This document shows positions 1 to 7,340 of a stretch of DNA of 11,050 nt, piece after piece; position 1 is the stretch's first letter, and every line of letters starts with the position of its first letter. This stretch comes from Alphaproteobacteria bacterium (GTDB lineage Bacteria > Pseudomonadota > Alphaproteobacteria > Rickettsiales > Rickettsiaceae). The notes below the pieces were generated by a model, which saw only the letters and a program-made list of their open reading frames with translations, had not been told where the DNA came from and searched no databases. Made by a program: the position numbers and the translations under genes. The DNA lies in contig JAUIKA010000028.1 in the NCBI GenBank assembly GCA_030430995.1, forward strand, positions 1 to 11,050, written 5' to 3'.

Positions 1-43
1 GGCTAAGAAACTATTTTTAGTTTTTATTAAATACAAGTAAAAT

Positions 44-234
44 ATGAGTGCAGATGATATATGCGTCACAGAAGAAGGAATGCTGGATCTTGAATTAAAT
101 TCAATTAATAATAATGCATTAAAATCTTTTATTGAAAAAATAACTGTTCAAACGAAAATATTGATGACTTTGATCCGGAATCTATGATTTTTGATGATTG
201 GAGTTTAAAAGTTACTTGGGAAAAAGCTATCTGA
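44..234 (+). pseudogene. Small acidic protein, candidate RiPP precursor, one frameshift
   Basis: Not recognised by homology. An ATG at 44, after an in-frame TAA at 38-40, opens a frame that reads 47 codons to a TGA at 185-187. The neighbouring frame then continues in a coding-like way (NENIDDFDPESMIFDDW) to a TGA at 232-234. Restoring one A in the CAAACG around 157-162 joins the halves into a 63-residue protein, acidic, with no membrane segment. Its C-terminus carries aromatics followed two residues later by polar residues (FDD, WEK), plus WSL. The stop directly abuts the ATG of the radical SAM gene, suggesting translational coupling. Size, position and aromatic tail suit a precursor peptide for that enzyme; this is inference. 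It lacks the glycine-rich repeats of classical GRRM precursors. It could equally be an unrelated small protein. No strong Shine-Dalgarno is visible. Confidence 0.45.
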
Positions 235-1318
235 ATGTCCTTAAGTAACTTAAAGTTGGTTATTTTACAACCAACTTCTTTTTGTAATCTAAATTGTAGT
301 TATTGCTATTTGCCTGACAGAAGAAACACTGCTCGTATGTCTATGGAGGTTTTAGAGGAGAGTATAAAAAAAATACTAACTGAAAAGCGGTATGGATTAT
401 TAGAATTTGTATATCATGCTGGTGAACCTCTGTCGGTTGGTCAGAAATTCTATGAAGATGTTATTAATCATGTTATACAAACTAATGGTATTATGATAAA
501 TGATTATTGGGCAGAATTTTTTAAAAAAATCATTTTAGAGTGGGGGTTAGTATAGATGGTCCTGAGTTTTTACATAATGCTAATAGAAAAAATTGGAATA
601 ATATAGGAAGCTTTAGTAAATCTCTGGATGGGTTTATAAAACTAAAGCAACATGGCCTAAATATAGGAGTACTAAGTGTTATCACTGCATTACATTTAGA
701 ACATCCAAGAGAATGAATGAATTTTTATATAGAAAATGATATAAGAGATGTTGGTTTTAACTTTGAATCAATAGAAAATTATAATACATCATCCTCTTTA
801 GGAGTAAGGCAAAATTTTAATTCCAAAAAATATGATAACTTTATAGAAGAAGGTTTCTCTTTTCTATCTCAAAATAAGTTAAAAATAAGAGAGATTTCTG
901 ATTTAGTGCAACAAATTTATCTTAGAAAGAAAAGTCCAAATTATACCGCAAACCCGATTGAAAGTAGAGACTGGGGAATTTTAGTAATTGATATTAATGG
1001 AAATATTACAACATATTCACCAGAATTTGCTGACACAAAAAGTGACGAATATAATAACTTTATAATAGGAAATATTCTAAATATCAACAAGTTATCTGAT
1101 ATAGAAAAAAATCCAAATTATATTAAATTAAGGAATATTTATAATAAAAGAAATATATTATGTAAAACACAATGTAAGTATTATCCTCTTTGCGGGAGTG
1201 CTTTTTTTCTAACTCATATGCTGAATATGGTAATTTAGAAGAAAGCGAAAACTTAGCTTACATTCTTCACAGAAAAAGATTATCGGAATTAATCATTAAA
1301 AAATTCAGCTCTAACTAG
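235..1318 (+). pseudogene. Radical SAM/SPASM peptide maturase, GrrM-like, broken
   Basis: Radical SAM enzymes with a SPASM domain use Fe-S clusters and S-adenosylmethionine to crosslink precursor peptides in the cytoplasm. The N-terminal fragment (235-555) has CNLNCSYC, the CxxxCxxC cluster site (Cys17, 21, 24), then HAGEP at 61-65. The next stretch, GVSIDGPEFLHNAN, lies in another frame from about 543. Restoring one A in the A7 run near 523-529 joins them. An in-frame TGA at 714-716 follows, then GFNFESIENYNTSSS and the SPASM-like end with CKTQCKYYPLCG. A third break at the T7 run 1202-1208 (one T short) separates the terminal segment SNSYAEYGNLEESENLAY, which ends at TAG 1316-1318. The repaired length is about 361 residues, close to family size. 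The motif order recalls GrrM/OscB cyclophane-forming maturases; subfamily is from memory. Two single-base losses plus one stop make it a likely pseudogene. Confidence 0.8.
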
Positions 1319-1320
1319 CT

Positions 1321-2965
1321 ATGTACAGTAAAATATTATTATTCATTATCTTAACCTGTAATAGTTTAGCTTTTGCAAATTTTTATTCTAGCATCAATTA
1401 TGTAGTAAATTATCATAAAGAAAAAGATCTTATTAAAATTATTGTTGAAACTGAAATAATAGGAATATTTGAAAATGAAGTTCTGATAGATTTACCTAGA
1501 AACTATGGATTAGAGAATGATTTTATCAAAATAAAAAACTTACAACTTATAAATAAAAATCTTGACTTTTTTGTGAACAAAGATAATAAATTTGTTATAA
1601 AAATTCCACATCAAACTAAAAGTATAAAATATAGTTATTTAATAGATCAAAAAGATTGTAATGAGCAGAATGTGTATAGCATTAATATTGATAATAATAC
1701 TATATACAACTCGGTTTAGTTTGTTTTCCTTACCTTATAGGCTTGATGATTCTAAGCAAAAATTAAAAATTAGTATTATGTGGAATAATTTGCCAAATAA
1801 ATGGCAATTTGCATCTTCTCTTGGAACACAAAAGAAAATAGAAATTTTAGAATTACCGATTACGGTGCTTAACTCTATTTATATTGCTGGTAAATTTAGA
1901 GTTTATAAACTTCCTTGTTGTGGTTTAAATTCAAATTTAATTGTTTCTCTTTATGGCAAATTTGACATGCATGATAAATTAATTATTAATTGGCTTAAAG
2001 ATATTATTAAAGTTCAAAGAATGTTTTTTGCAGATTATAACTGCCCATATTATTTTATAAGTCTTTTAGAGTCTAAAAATCGAAAATTTATAGCAGGCAT
2101 AAGGCTTCATAATTCTTTTGTTGGCTTTATGCCAATAGGATTAAAGCCTTATGAATATAAAATACTATTTACACATGAACATCTACATAATTGGATTGTA
2201 GCTGATGGAGAAAACGGAGTTAGTGATTATTGGTTTCAAGAAGGTTTTACAGATTATTATGCAAGATTATTATGCTTTAGATATGGAATAATTTCATTTA
2301 ATGAATTTGTTTCTGAATTTAATGAGATGTTAAAAAAGTATTATTCATCACCTGTGATTAGTTTTTCAGCTAAAAAGATAGAAAAGGATTATATGAAAAG
2401 CCCTCATGCTCAAGAATTACCTTATCCACGATGTTTTGTTTTTGCTATATATTTAGATAATTTAATTAAAAAAAACAGTAATAATTTATATTCGCTAGAT
2501 TCTGTAATGCAAGATTTAATCCAAACTAAAGAAAATTTTTCTGTAAATTTATTTAAAAATATAGTAAAGAAATATCTTAAGAATGGTATAGAGAAAGAGT
2601 TGTTAGAATTTATAGATGATGGAAAAATAATTAACCTAAAAGATCTTGCTGATATATTGCCGTTAAAGCAGGTTAAATTAGGCAGTTATGACCTATGGCT
2701 TAGTGATTACTAATTAAAAGAAAAAGTTATAAAAAATATAAATATAAATTCTAATGCATACTCAGCTGGCATGAAAAATTTAATGCAAATAGATTCTTAC
2801 AACATTCCATTAGACCCTAATGTTAATTTAACTATAATCTCAGATTGTAAAGCACATATATTTAAACCAAAAAGTCATAATGAACAGAATATATATCAGT
2901 TTAAAAATGGTTTATCTGAAGTGGAGAAATGCAAAATAAAAAAGTTTTTTGGTTTAAATATATAG
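1321..2965 (+). pseudogene. Secreted M61-like zinc metallopeptidase with PDZ-like C-terminus, broken
   Basis: Begins two bases after the maturase stop. Residues 1-19 form a signal peptide ending in AFA, so the protein would be exported. The N-terminal beta-rich part reads to a TAG at 1717-1719. The next frame continues with FSLPYRLDDSKQKLKISIMW, so one extra base near 1710-1718 breaks it. The catalytic part has the gluzincin site HEHLH (2174-2188) and the distal ligand in WFQEGFTDYYA (Glu codon 2240-2242), the M61 glycyl-aminopeptidase-like pattern, though the linker between the zinc ligands is shorter than I expect for classical M61. An in-frame TAA at 2711-2713 interrupts a reading frame that continues unchanged to 2965 and contains SNAYSAGMKNLMQI, like the PDZ core of M61 proteins. 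Repaired length is about 547 positions, normal for M61. Truncation at 2711 would keep the catalytic site but lose the PDZ. Its location suggests leader processing of an exported peptide; that is inference. Confidence 0.75.
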
Positions 2966-3030
2966 GAATGGTACAGTTAAGCTAATTTAAAAAGCATGTT
3001 ATTTGTTCAGGAGTCAAACATTTCTACATA

Positions 3031-3393
3031 GGACTGTTGAAAATTTATGTTAGTTAGGCTATAAAGGAAAGAAAAAGTTATAAGGTATCAACCCACATCA
3101 AATAACCGCTGTAAGTTTAGATATCCTTGTAGCAAAAGGGAGATTATGGATATAGAGTAGAAAGATTGTTCAAATGTCTGCTAGTGCAATATATGGAAAA
3201 TATCTCTGATAGGGAATTAGAAAAATATTCGCGCAGCTCAGAGATCAATTGCAATAGTCCGGATATATGAGTGAGGTCCTCACATTTGTAGATGCAAGCC
3301 ATCTAATAACAAAGGCAAATTTATGGGAAGAGCGTTATAAAGCTATAGAAGAGAAATATGAGAAATTAAATAACAAGACATTGCCAAATTTAT
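3031..3393 (+). mobile_element. IS5-like transposase relic, internally deleted
   Basis: Three transposase pieces are readable in different frames. PHQITAVSLDILVAKG starts at 3093. GYRVERLFKCLLVQYMENIS continues the same domain from 3148, running on to SDRELEKY. The third piece, VLTFVDASHLI followed by NLWEERYKAIEEKYEKLNN, begins with an ATG at 3267. The first two match the N-terminal (DUF772-like) part of IS5/IS1182-type transposases. The third looks like the start of the DDE catalytic region, with FVDA as the probable first Asp. The stretch between is deleted and no later DDE residues follow. GGACTGTTGAAAATTT at 3031-3046 resembles an IS5-group terminal repeat, but I found no matching inverted copy downstream. 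The element is dead. Family is assigned from motif memory. Confidence 0.65.
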
Positions 3394-3529
3394 CCACAGC
3401 TCTATATATAACCCCAGTTGCGTATAAAGGGCATGCTTTTATCTTAGCACCCAAGAGCCTCAAGGTAAATTTGCCTTGTTGAAAAGATATAGCGAAACCA
3501 GTAGAAATGCTACTAAAATAAACTCATAG
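3394..3529 (+). pseudogene. Unidentified C-terminal coding fragment
   Basis: After the transposase piece the frame changes character and reads LYITPVAYKGHAFILAP to about 3452. A one-base shift then gives EPQGKFALLKRYSETSRNAT and a TAG at 3527-3529. The two segments read naturally as one protein end joined by a single missing base in ACCCAAGAG. I do not recognise the family. It is probably the tail of a gene that the insertion sequence entered or that was joined to it by deletion. Confidence 0.35.
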
Positions 3530-3570
3530 TAACATCATATAATTTAAACCAGAAAATCCATTTAATTCAA

Positions 3571-3646
3571 TGGTGGAGACGATGGGGGTCGAACCCACGA
3601 CCTTCTACGTGCAAGGCAGACGCTCTACCAACTGAGCTACATCCCC
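3571..3646 (-). tRNA. tRNA-Ala (anticodon TGC)
   Basis: Read on the minus strand, the 76-base sequence folds as a complete cloverleaf. The acceptor stem GGGGATG pairs with CGTCTCC and the D arm is GCTC/GAGC. The anticodon stem TCTGC/GTAGA closes the loop CTTGCAC, and the T arm is GTGGG-TTCGACC-CCCAT. The 3' CCA is encoded. Anticodon TGC reads GCN alanine codons. It lies 56 bases downstream of the transporter gene on the same strand. Confidence 0.96.
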
Positions 3647-3702
3647 GTATGAAAAACATTATAACAAATATATCTATTGCTATAAACAAAAATATTTATT
3701 TT

Positions 3703-5028
3703 TTACTCTTTATTTTTAGATAATGATTTAAAAGTCTTACCAGATTTGTTAGAAGTAAAGAACCAAAGCAGAGAAATAACCATTAATGATGATTTTAAAA
3801 ATACAGATGCTACCCCTGCGCCAATATTACTAGAAAGCAAATTTGTAAACATATTCACCCCCTGCCCACCAAGACGAGCAAATTTTAAACCAAATGTCTC
3901 TATAGCAAATTTTGCTTTAAATCTTATATCATCATCTGTTACAGTATATAGCCCCTCCCTAACCGGAATGTTAACTGAAACATTTATAGCTTTAGCTACT
4001 ATGAATAAATATATAATCAATATATCAGAAGAAGTCATAACATAAAGAAATATTACCGCTACTGATATAAGCGGTGTGAATATAATACAATATCTTATCC
4101 CTATGCTTCTGAGTAAAGAATTGGTAATAAGGAATGAAGCAAAAAACCCTATCATCTGGGTTTTACTTTGCTGCAGCAATAAATCCATATAAAGAAACTG
4201 TACATGTTTATTTACATTACCATTAGATGTAATTAGAACTCTTTGGTAATTCAAAATTTCTAAGAAAAAATCTGCGAATACTACAAGTAAAAATAATTTA
4301 AGAACATAGCTGTTCTTTATAATTAGCGTTATCCCCTCATATATACTTGTTTTATTTTTTTTTGGCGCTATTTCCTCTTGCTCTATATTTTCTTGCTTAA
4401 ATCTAGCCCTTTTTGAATAAACTATTATACTATTTGCAATGAGACCACATCCTACAATTACTATTACTATAGATATTTTCCAGTTATGATCTAAAGGGAG
4501 ATACTTCAATAAGAAATATGACATTAAAGTAATAACCACAGCCCATATTTTAGAAAACATAACTATCAATCCATATGTTTTTTCTGCTGCATCAGCTTTA
4601 TGTATAGAATTTGTAAAAGACCAAAAAACACCCAGCACTACAGGGTTAAATGCTTCTGCATAAAAAAAATATCCCCATGCTATGCACTTATTATCAGTAG
4701 AATAAAATAAAATAGCAAATGAGAATAAAATAGCTATAACGCCAAATGTGAAATTATAAATAGAAAATATCTGATGCCTTTTGAGCTTATTTACGATATA
4801 ACCATCTAAAAATATTAGTGGCAGTAAACATATAAATGATATGAACTTTGCTATAGGGAAATAATCACCACCTATATATCTGAAAAATATGGTGTATTTT
4901 AATTCTAGCACTACAGTATATGCTGCTATTATAAAACCAAATAATGGTCCACATAGAAAAAGATTTTGCTTCTCCATGTAAGATAAAGAAACAAATTTAC
5001 CAAAAGTCTTGTCTAAAATCCCTTGCAT
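3703..5028 (-). CDS. Tlc/Npt-like nucleotide transporter family protein
   Basis: A 441-residue integral inner-membrane protein with 11 to 12 predicted hydrophobic segments. They lie at about 23-44, 57-79, 88-109, 118-141, 151-176 and 185-204, then about 242-262, 292-308, 312-332, 335-353 and 405-425 after a charged loop (205-238). Segment 4 (YFFYAEAFNPVVLGVFWSF) and the late signature VREGLYTVTDDDIRFKAKF followed by ETFG recall the ATP/ADP translocase (Tlc, Npt1/Npt2) family, used by intracellular bacteria to import host nucleotides. At 441 residues it is shorter than the roughly 500 of characterised rickettsial Tlc proteins and is divergent, so the substrate is open; a general MFS-like carrier is the alternative. 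The ATG at 5026-5028 has a weak GGGTG upstream. It is the last protein gene of the minus-strand group. Confidence 0.7.
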   Translation of the reverse strand: MQGILDKTFGKFVSLSYMEKQNLFLCGPLFGFIIAAYTVVLELKYTIFFRYIGGDYFPIAKFISFICLLPLIFLDGYIVNKLKRHQIFSIYNFTFGVIAILFSFAILFYSTDNKCIAWGYFFYAEAFNPVVLGVFWSFTNSIHKADAAEKTYGLIVMFSKIWAVVITLMSYFLLKYLPLDHNWKISIVIVIVGCGLIANSIIVYSKRARFKQENIEQEEIAPKKNKTSIYEGITLIIKNSYVLKLFLLVVFADFFLEILNYQRVLITSNGNVNKHVQFLYMDLLLQQSKTQMIGFFASFLITNSLLRSIGIRYCIIFTPLISVAVIFLYVMTSSDILIIYLFIVAKAINVSVNIPVREGLYTVTDDDIRFKAKFAIETFGLKFARLGGQGVNMFTNLLSSNIGAGVASVFLKSSLMVISLLWFFTSNKSGKTFKSLSKNKE

Positions 5029-5117
5029 TAAACACCCAAATTTATCAGTATTATATATGAATATTTAGAAAATGTACAAAAAAATATAGATAAATTTTTA
5101 GGATATAAATATAGATT

Positions 5118-5825
5118 TTATATTGACCTATTTTTATCTTGCATACTTTGGCCAGAGCCATCTTTGTCAAATGTAAATTGATATATAATATTTTTTAATA
5201 TATCAGCTTTATGGGGGTTGAAATAACCTATATAAGAGAAATATATCTCTACGAAATCTGATATCTGCTCTATAGACAAGCTTTCTTTGATATGGCTCGC
5301 TAGCATAGACTCTATTCGGGCAGCAAAATTGGTATTTACTCTTAGTATAGCAAATACGCTAAGGCTTTCTAGTAAATCTATCGCACTATAGTGGATATCA
5401 GATTTTTCATTTAGGGGACTTAAAAACTTCCTTATAAAATCAACTATTGCTTTTTTAGTACTTACATAAAACATATTTTTTAGATCCGGTATATGGTCTA
5501 AAATTTTATTTATAATATCATTATCTTTCTCCAAATAAGCAATATCCTGATACACATAAGATACCTTCCTAAGCAAGCTTATCTGCTCCTCAAAAGTTAG
5601 TATACTATTTCTATCTAATATAAACTTATATAAATTTACTACAATGTTATTATATTGCTTTGCAAGACATATTAAACCTTGTTTATTCTTTTTAAATCTA
5701 GAAATATTTAAATACCCCTCTAGTACTTCCTCCTTATATTGCTTTAATGTATTATGCATATTGACTTCTGCAATATCTAATCTTTGCAGAATATAACAAA
5801 AACCGTTGTATGTTTGCATAAACAA
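5118..5825 (-). CDS. Hypothetical helical protein, 235 residues
   Basis: Family not recognised. The sequence is rich in Leu, Ile, Lys and Asn, mostly amphipathic helix by composition, with no signal peptide, no clear membrane segment and no catalytic motif I can name, so it is probably cytoplasmic. The frame is intact. The start is uncertain. The first ATG (5823-5825) lacks a nearby Shine-Dalgarno, and a second ATG lies two codons on. A later ATG (Met23) has AGAAG a few bases upstream and would give a protein of about 213 residues. It lies between kdtA (81 bases upstream) and the transporter gene (89 bases downstream), all on the minus strand, which allows co-transcription but says little about role. 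Confidence 0.6.
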   Translation of the reverse strand: MFMQTYNGFCYILQRLDIAEVNMHNTLKQYKEEVLEGYLNISRFKKNKQGLICLAKQYNNIVVNLYKFILDRNSILTFEEQISLLRKVSYVYQDIAYLEKDNDIINKILDHIPDLKNMFYVSTKKAIVDFIRKFLSPLNEKSDIHYSAIDLLESLSVFAILRVNTNFAARIESMLASHIKESLSIEQISDFVEIYFSYIGYFNPHKADILKNIIYQFTFDKDGSGQSMQDKNRSI

Positions 5826-5906
5826 TAAATTAGGAATACTTCTTATAGTATAGCTATATCCGCGTATATATTCAATAAACTATTAAGAATTAGACCTATA
5901 AAAAAA

Positions 5907-7148
5907 TTAATATAAATTCTCTAGATATTTTTGTAAATGCTTCATATACTCCTTTAATACTAAATTCTGCCTATCTAATATGTATTTTTTTGCAGCAGAA
6001 ACATATTCCTCAGAATTTTTTTCTTTATCTAAAATAGATAAAATTTGACTTTCTAAATCATATCTATCTCTAATTTGAATTGCAGCATCACAAAATAATA
6101 GATCAGATGCAATACTATTACAATTGCGCATATCAGTGCCAAAAATAACAACAGAACTATAATATATTGGCTCTAAAGGGTTATGCCCTCCATGGGCAAA
6201 GCTACCACCAACAAAAGTTATATTACTAATTTTCATATACCTACTAGACAAACCCATTTTATTTACAATATATATATCTGTATCTATAGCTTCTGGATTT
6301 TCTGATATTTTTGAATAAGTGAGGCCATTGTCGTTAGCCAGACTAACTATATTATCTAATTTATCTATTATTCTTGGCGCTATAATAAGCCTTAGCTTAG
6401 GGTAATGAGCTTTTAAAGATTTAAATGCAGGTATTATAACATCCTCATCTTCTTTATGAGTACTAACAGAAAATATGTAGTCAGGATTTTTCTTGTATGT
6501 TTCTTTCTGAAGGCTTTCATTCAATATCTTAATATTTTCAATATATTGAATCTCTCCTTTATATCCTAATTTTACGAATTTTTCTTTATCTTGATAGCTC
6601 TGCGCCACTATCATATCAAATTTAGAAAAGACATTATTTGCTATACCCTTAAACATTATCCATTTTTTAAAGCTATTGTCAGATATTCTTGCGTTTAAAT
6701 ATAATGTTGGAACCTTTTTATATACTAATGCTGCTGTTAAAGGCCATATATCAGATTCTACCAAAATAAATAGATCCGGTTTCCAATGGTTTAAAAATCT
6801 ATTTACAAAAAAATAAAAATCAAAAGGAATATATTGATGAATCACTCTCACATCCTGATAAATTGCATCACTATAACATTGATCTAATGTTGTTGCTAAA
6901 ATTTGAATATTGTCTGAAGCTTTTATAAATTTCTTTATTATAGTAGATGCGATAATACTTTCCCCATATCCTGGGCTATGTATCCATATCAGTTTTTTAT
7001 TACCCTCTCTTTTCTGGTCTGAAAAAGCAAATCTATTAGCAAGATAGTTTTTATCTTTGCAAGTATATATAAAAAAAACTGCTAAACAATAGAATGGAAC
7101 AAATAGTATAATAAATATCTGATATACACAGAGCAATAAATTATACAT
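5907..7148 (-). CDS. waaA: 3-deoxy-D-manno-octulosonic acid transferase (Kdo transferase)
   Basis: WaaA/KdtA adds Kdo sugars from CMP-Kdo to lipid A precursor at the cytoplasmic face of the inner membrane, a key step of LPS inner-core synthesis. The 413-residue protein has the family layout. An N-terminal anchor spans residues 2-29. IHSPGYGES at 56-64 contains the probable catalytic Glu63, and PFDFYFFVNRFL is at 108-119. PDLFILVESDIWP spans 124-136, STHKEDED is at 229-236, and FVGGSFAHGGHNPLEP at 312-327 forms the nucleotide-sugar-binding C-terminal lobe. Length is normal. Two motifs are unusual: the typical HAVSVGE is HSPGYGE, and the usual PRHPER-type motif reads PRIIDK (258-263), lacking the His. 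It begins 24 bases after tRNA-Leu, so it may be read through from the tRNA promoter. Its presence implies LPS. Confidence 0.88.
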   Translation of the reverse strand: MYNLLLCVYQIFIILFVPFYCLAVFFIYTCKDKNYLANRFAFSDQKREGNKKLIWIHSPGYGESIIASTIIKKFIKASDNIQILATTLDQCYSDAIYQDVRVIHQYIPFDFYFFVNRFLNHWKPDLFILVESDIWPLTAALVYKKVPTLYLNARISDNSFKKWIMFKGIANNVFSKFDMIVAQSYQDKEKFVKLGYKGEIQYIENIKILNESLQKETYKKNPDYIFSVSTHKEDEDVIIPAFKSLKAHYPKLRLIIAPRIIDKLDNIVSLANDNGLTYSKISENPEAIDTDIYIVNKMGLSSRYMKISNITFVGGSFAHGGHNPLEPIYYSSVVIFGTDMRNCNSIASDLLFCDAAIQIRDRYDLESQILSILDKEKNSEEYVSAAKKYILDRQNLVLKEYMKHLQKYLENLY

Positions 7149-7172
7149 TATATAGGTTATAAAAGTTGTATT

Positions 7173-7259
7173 TGGTACCTAGGGCCGGACTTGAACCGGC
7201 ATGAGCACAAAGCTCGACAGATTTTAAGTCTGTTGCGTCTACCATTCCGCCACCCAGGC
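7173..7259 (-). tRNA. tRNA-Leu (anticodon TAA)
   Basis: An 87-base class II tRNA on the minus strand. The acceptor stem GCCTGGG pairs with CCTAGGT, with two G-T pairs. The anticodon stem CAGA/TCTG holds the loop CTTAAAA, giving anticodon TAA. There is a long variable arm (GAGC-TTTGT-GCTC), and the T arm is GCCGG-TTCAAGT-CCGGC. The 3' CCA is encoded. It diverges from polA and is followed closely by the Kdo transferase gene. Confidence 0.96.
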
Positions 7260-7285
7260 ATACATAAGAAATTTAGCATAAAGAC

Positions 7286-7314
7286 TTTATAAAAACAAGA
7301 ATTAAGCGTATAAA
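7286..7314 (+). promoter_or_regulatory. Possible sigma-70 promoter for polA
   Basis: TTTATA (7286-7291) and TATAAA (7309-7314) are separated by 17 bases in the 81-base gap between tRNA-Leu and polA. A TATAAT at 7318-7323 lies too close to the start to be a simple alternative. In DNA this AT-rich such matches arise easily, so support is weak. A Shine-Dalgarno-like AAAGG (7324-7328) follows, 12 bases before the polA ATG. Confidence 0.3.
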
Positions 7315-7340
7315 TTATATAATAAAGGTAAAAAACTTAT

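Noticed and set aside
523..529. Programmed -1 ribosomal frameshift site in the maturase
   Set aside because: In zero frame the run is TTT TTT AAA AAA ATC; slipping back from T AAA AAA would pair with a TAA, not a good X XXY YYZ site. Simple loss of an A, or transcriptional slippage, fits better.
1661..2713. M61-like protein starting at the ATG at 1661
   Set aside because: The first codons after 1661 overlap the upstream fragment and read as an accidental hydrophobic stretch; signal peptide and N-terminal domain lie in the 1321 frame, so a frameshift explains it better.
2771..2965. A separate 64-residue gene starting at the ATG at 2771
   Set aside because: It is in the same frame as the M61-like gene, the intervening codons after TAA 2711 are open, and the content fits a PDZ-like C-terminus.
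3746..4045. Plus-strand open frame of 99 codons
   Set aside because: It is antisense inside the transporter gene, whose membrane-protein frame is intact; no recognisable motif or start signal.
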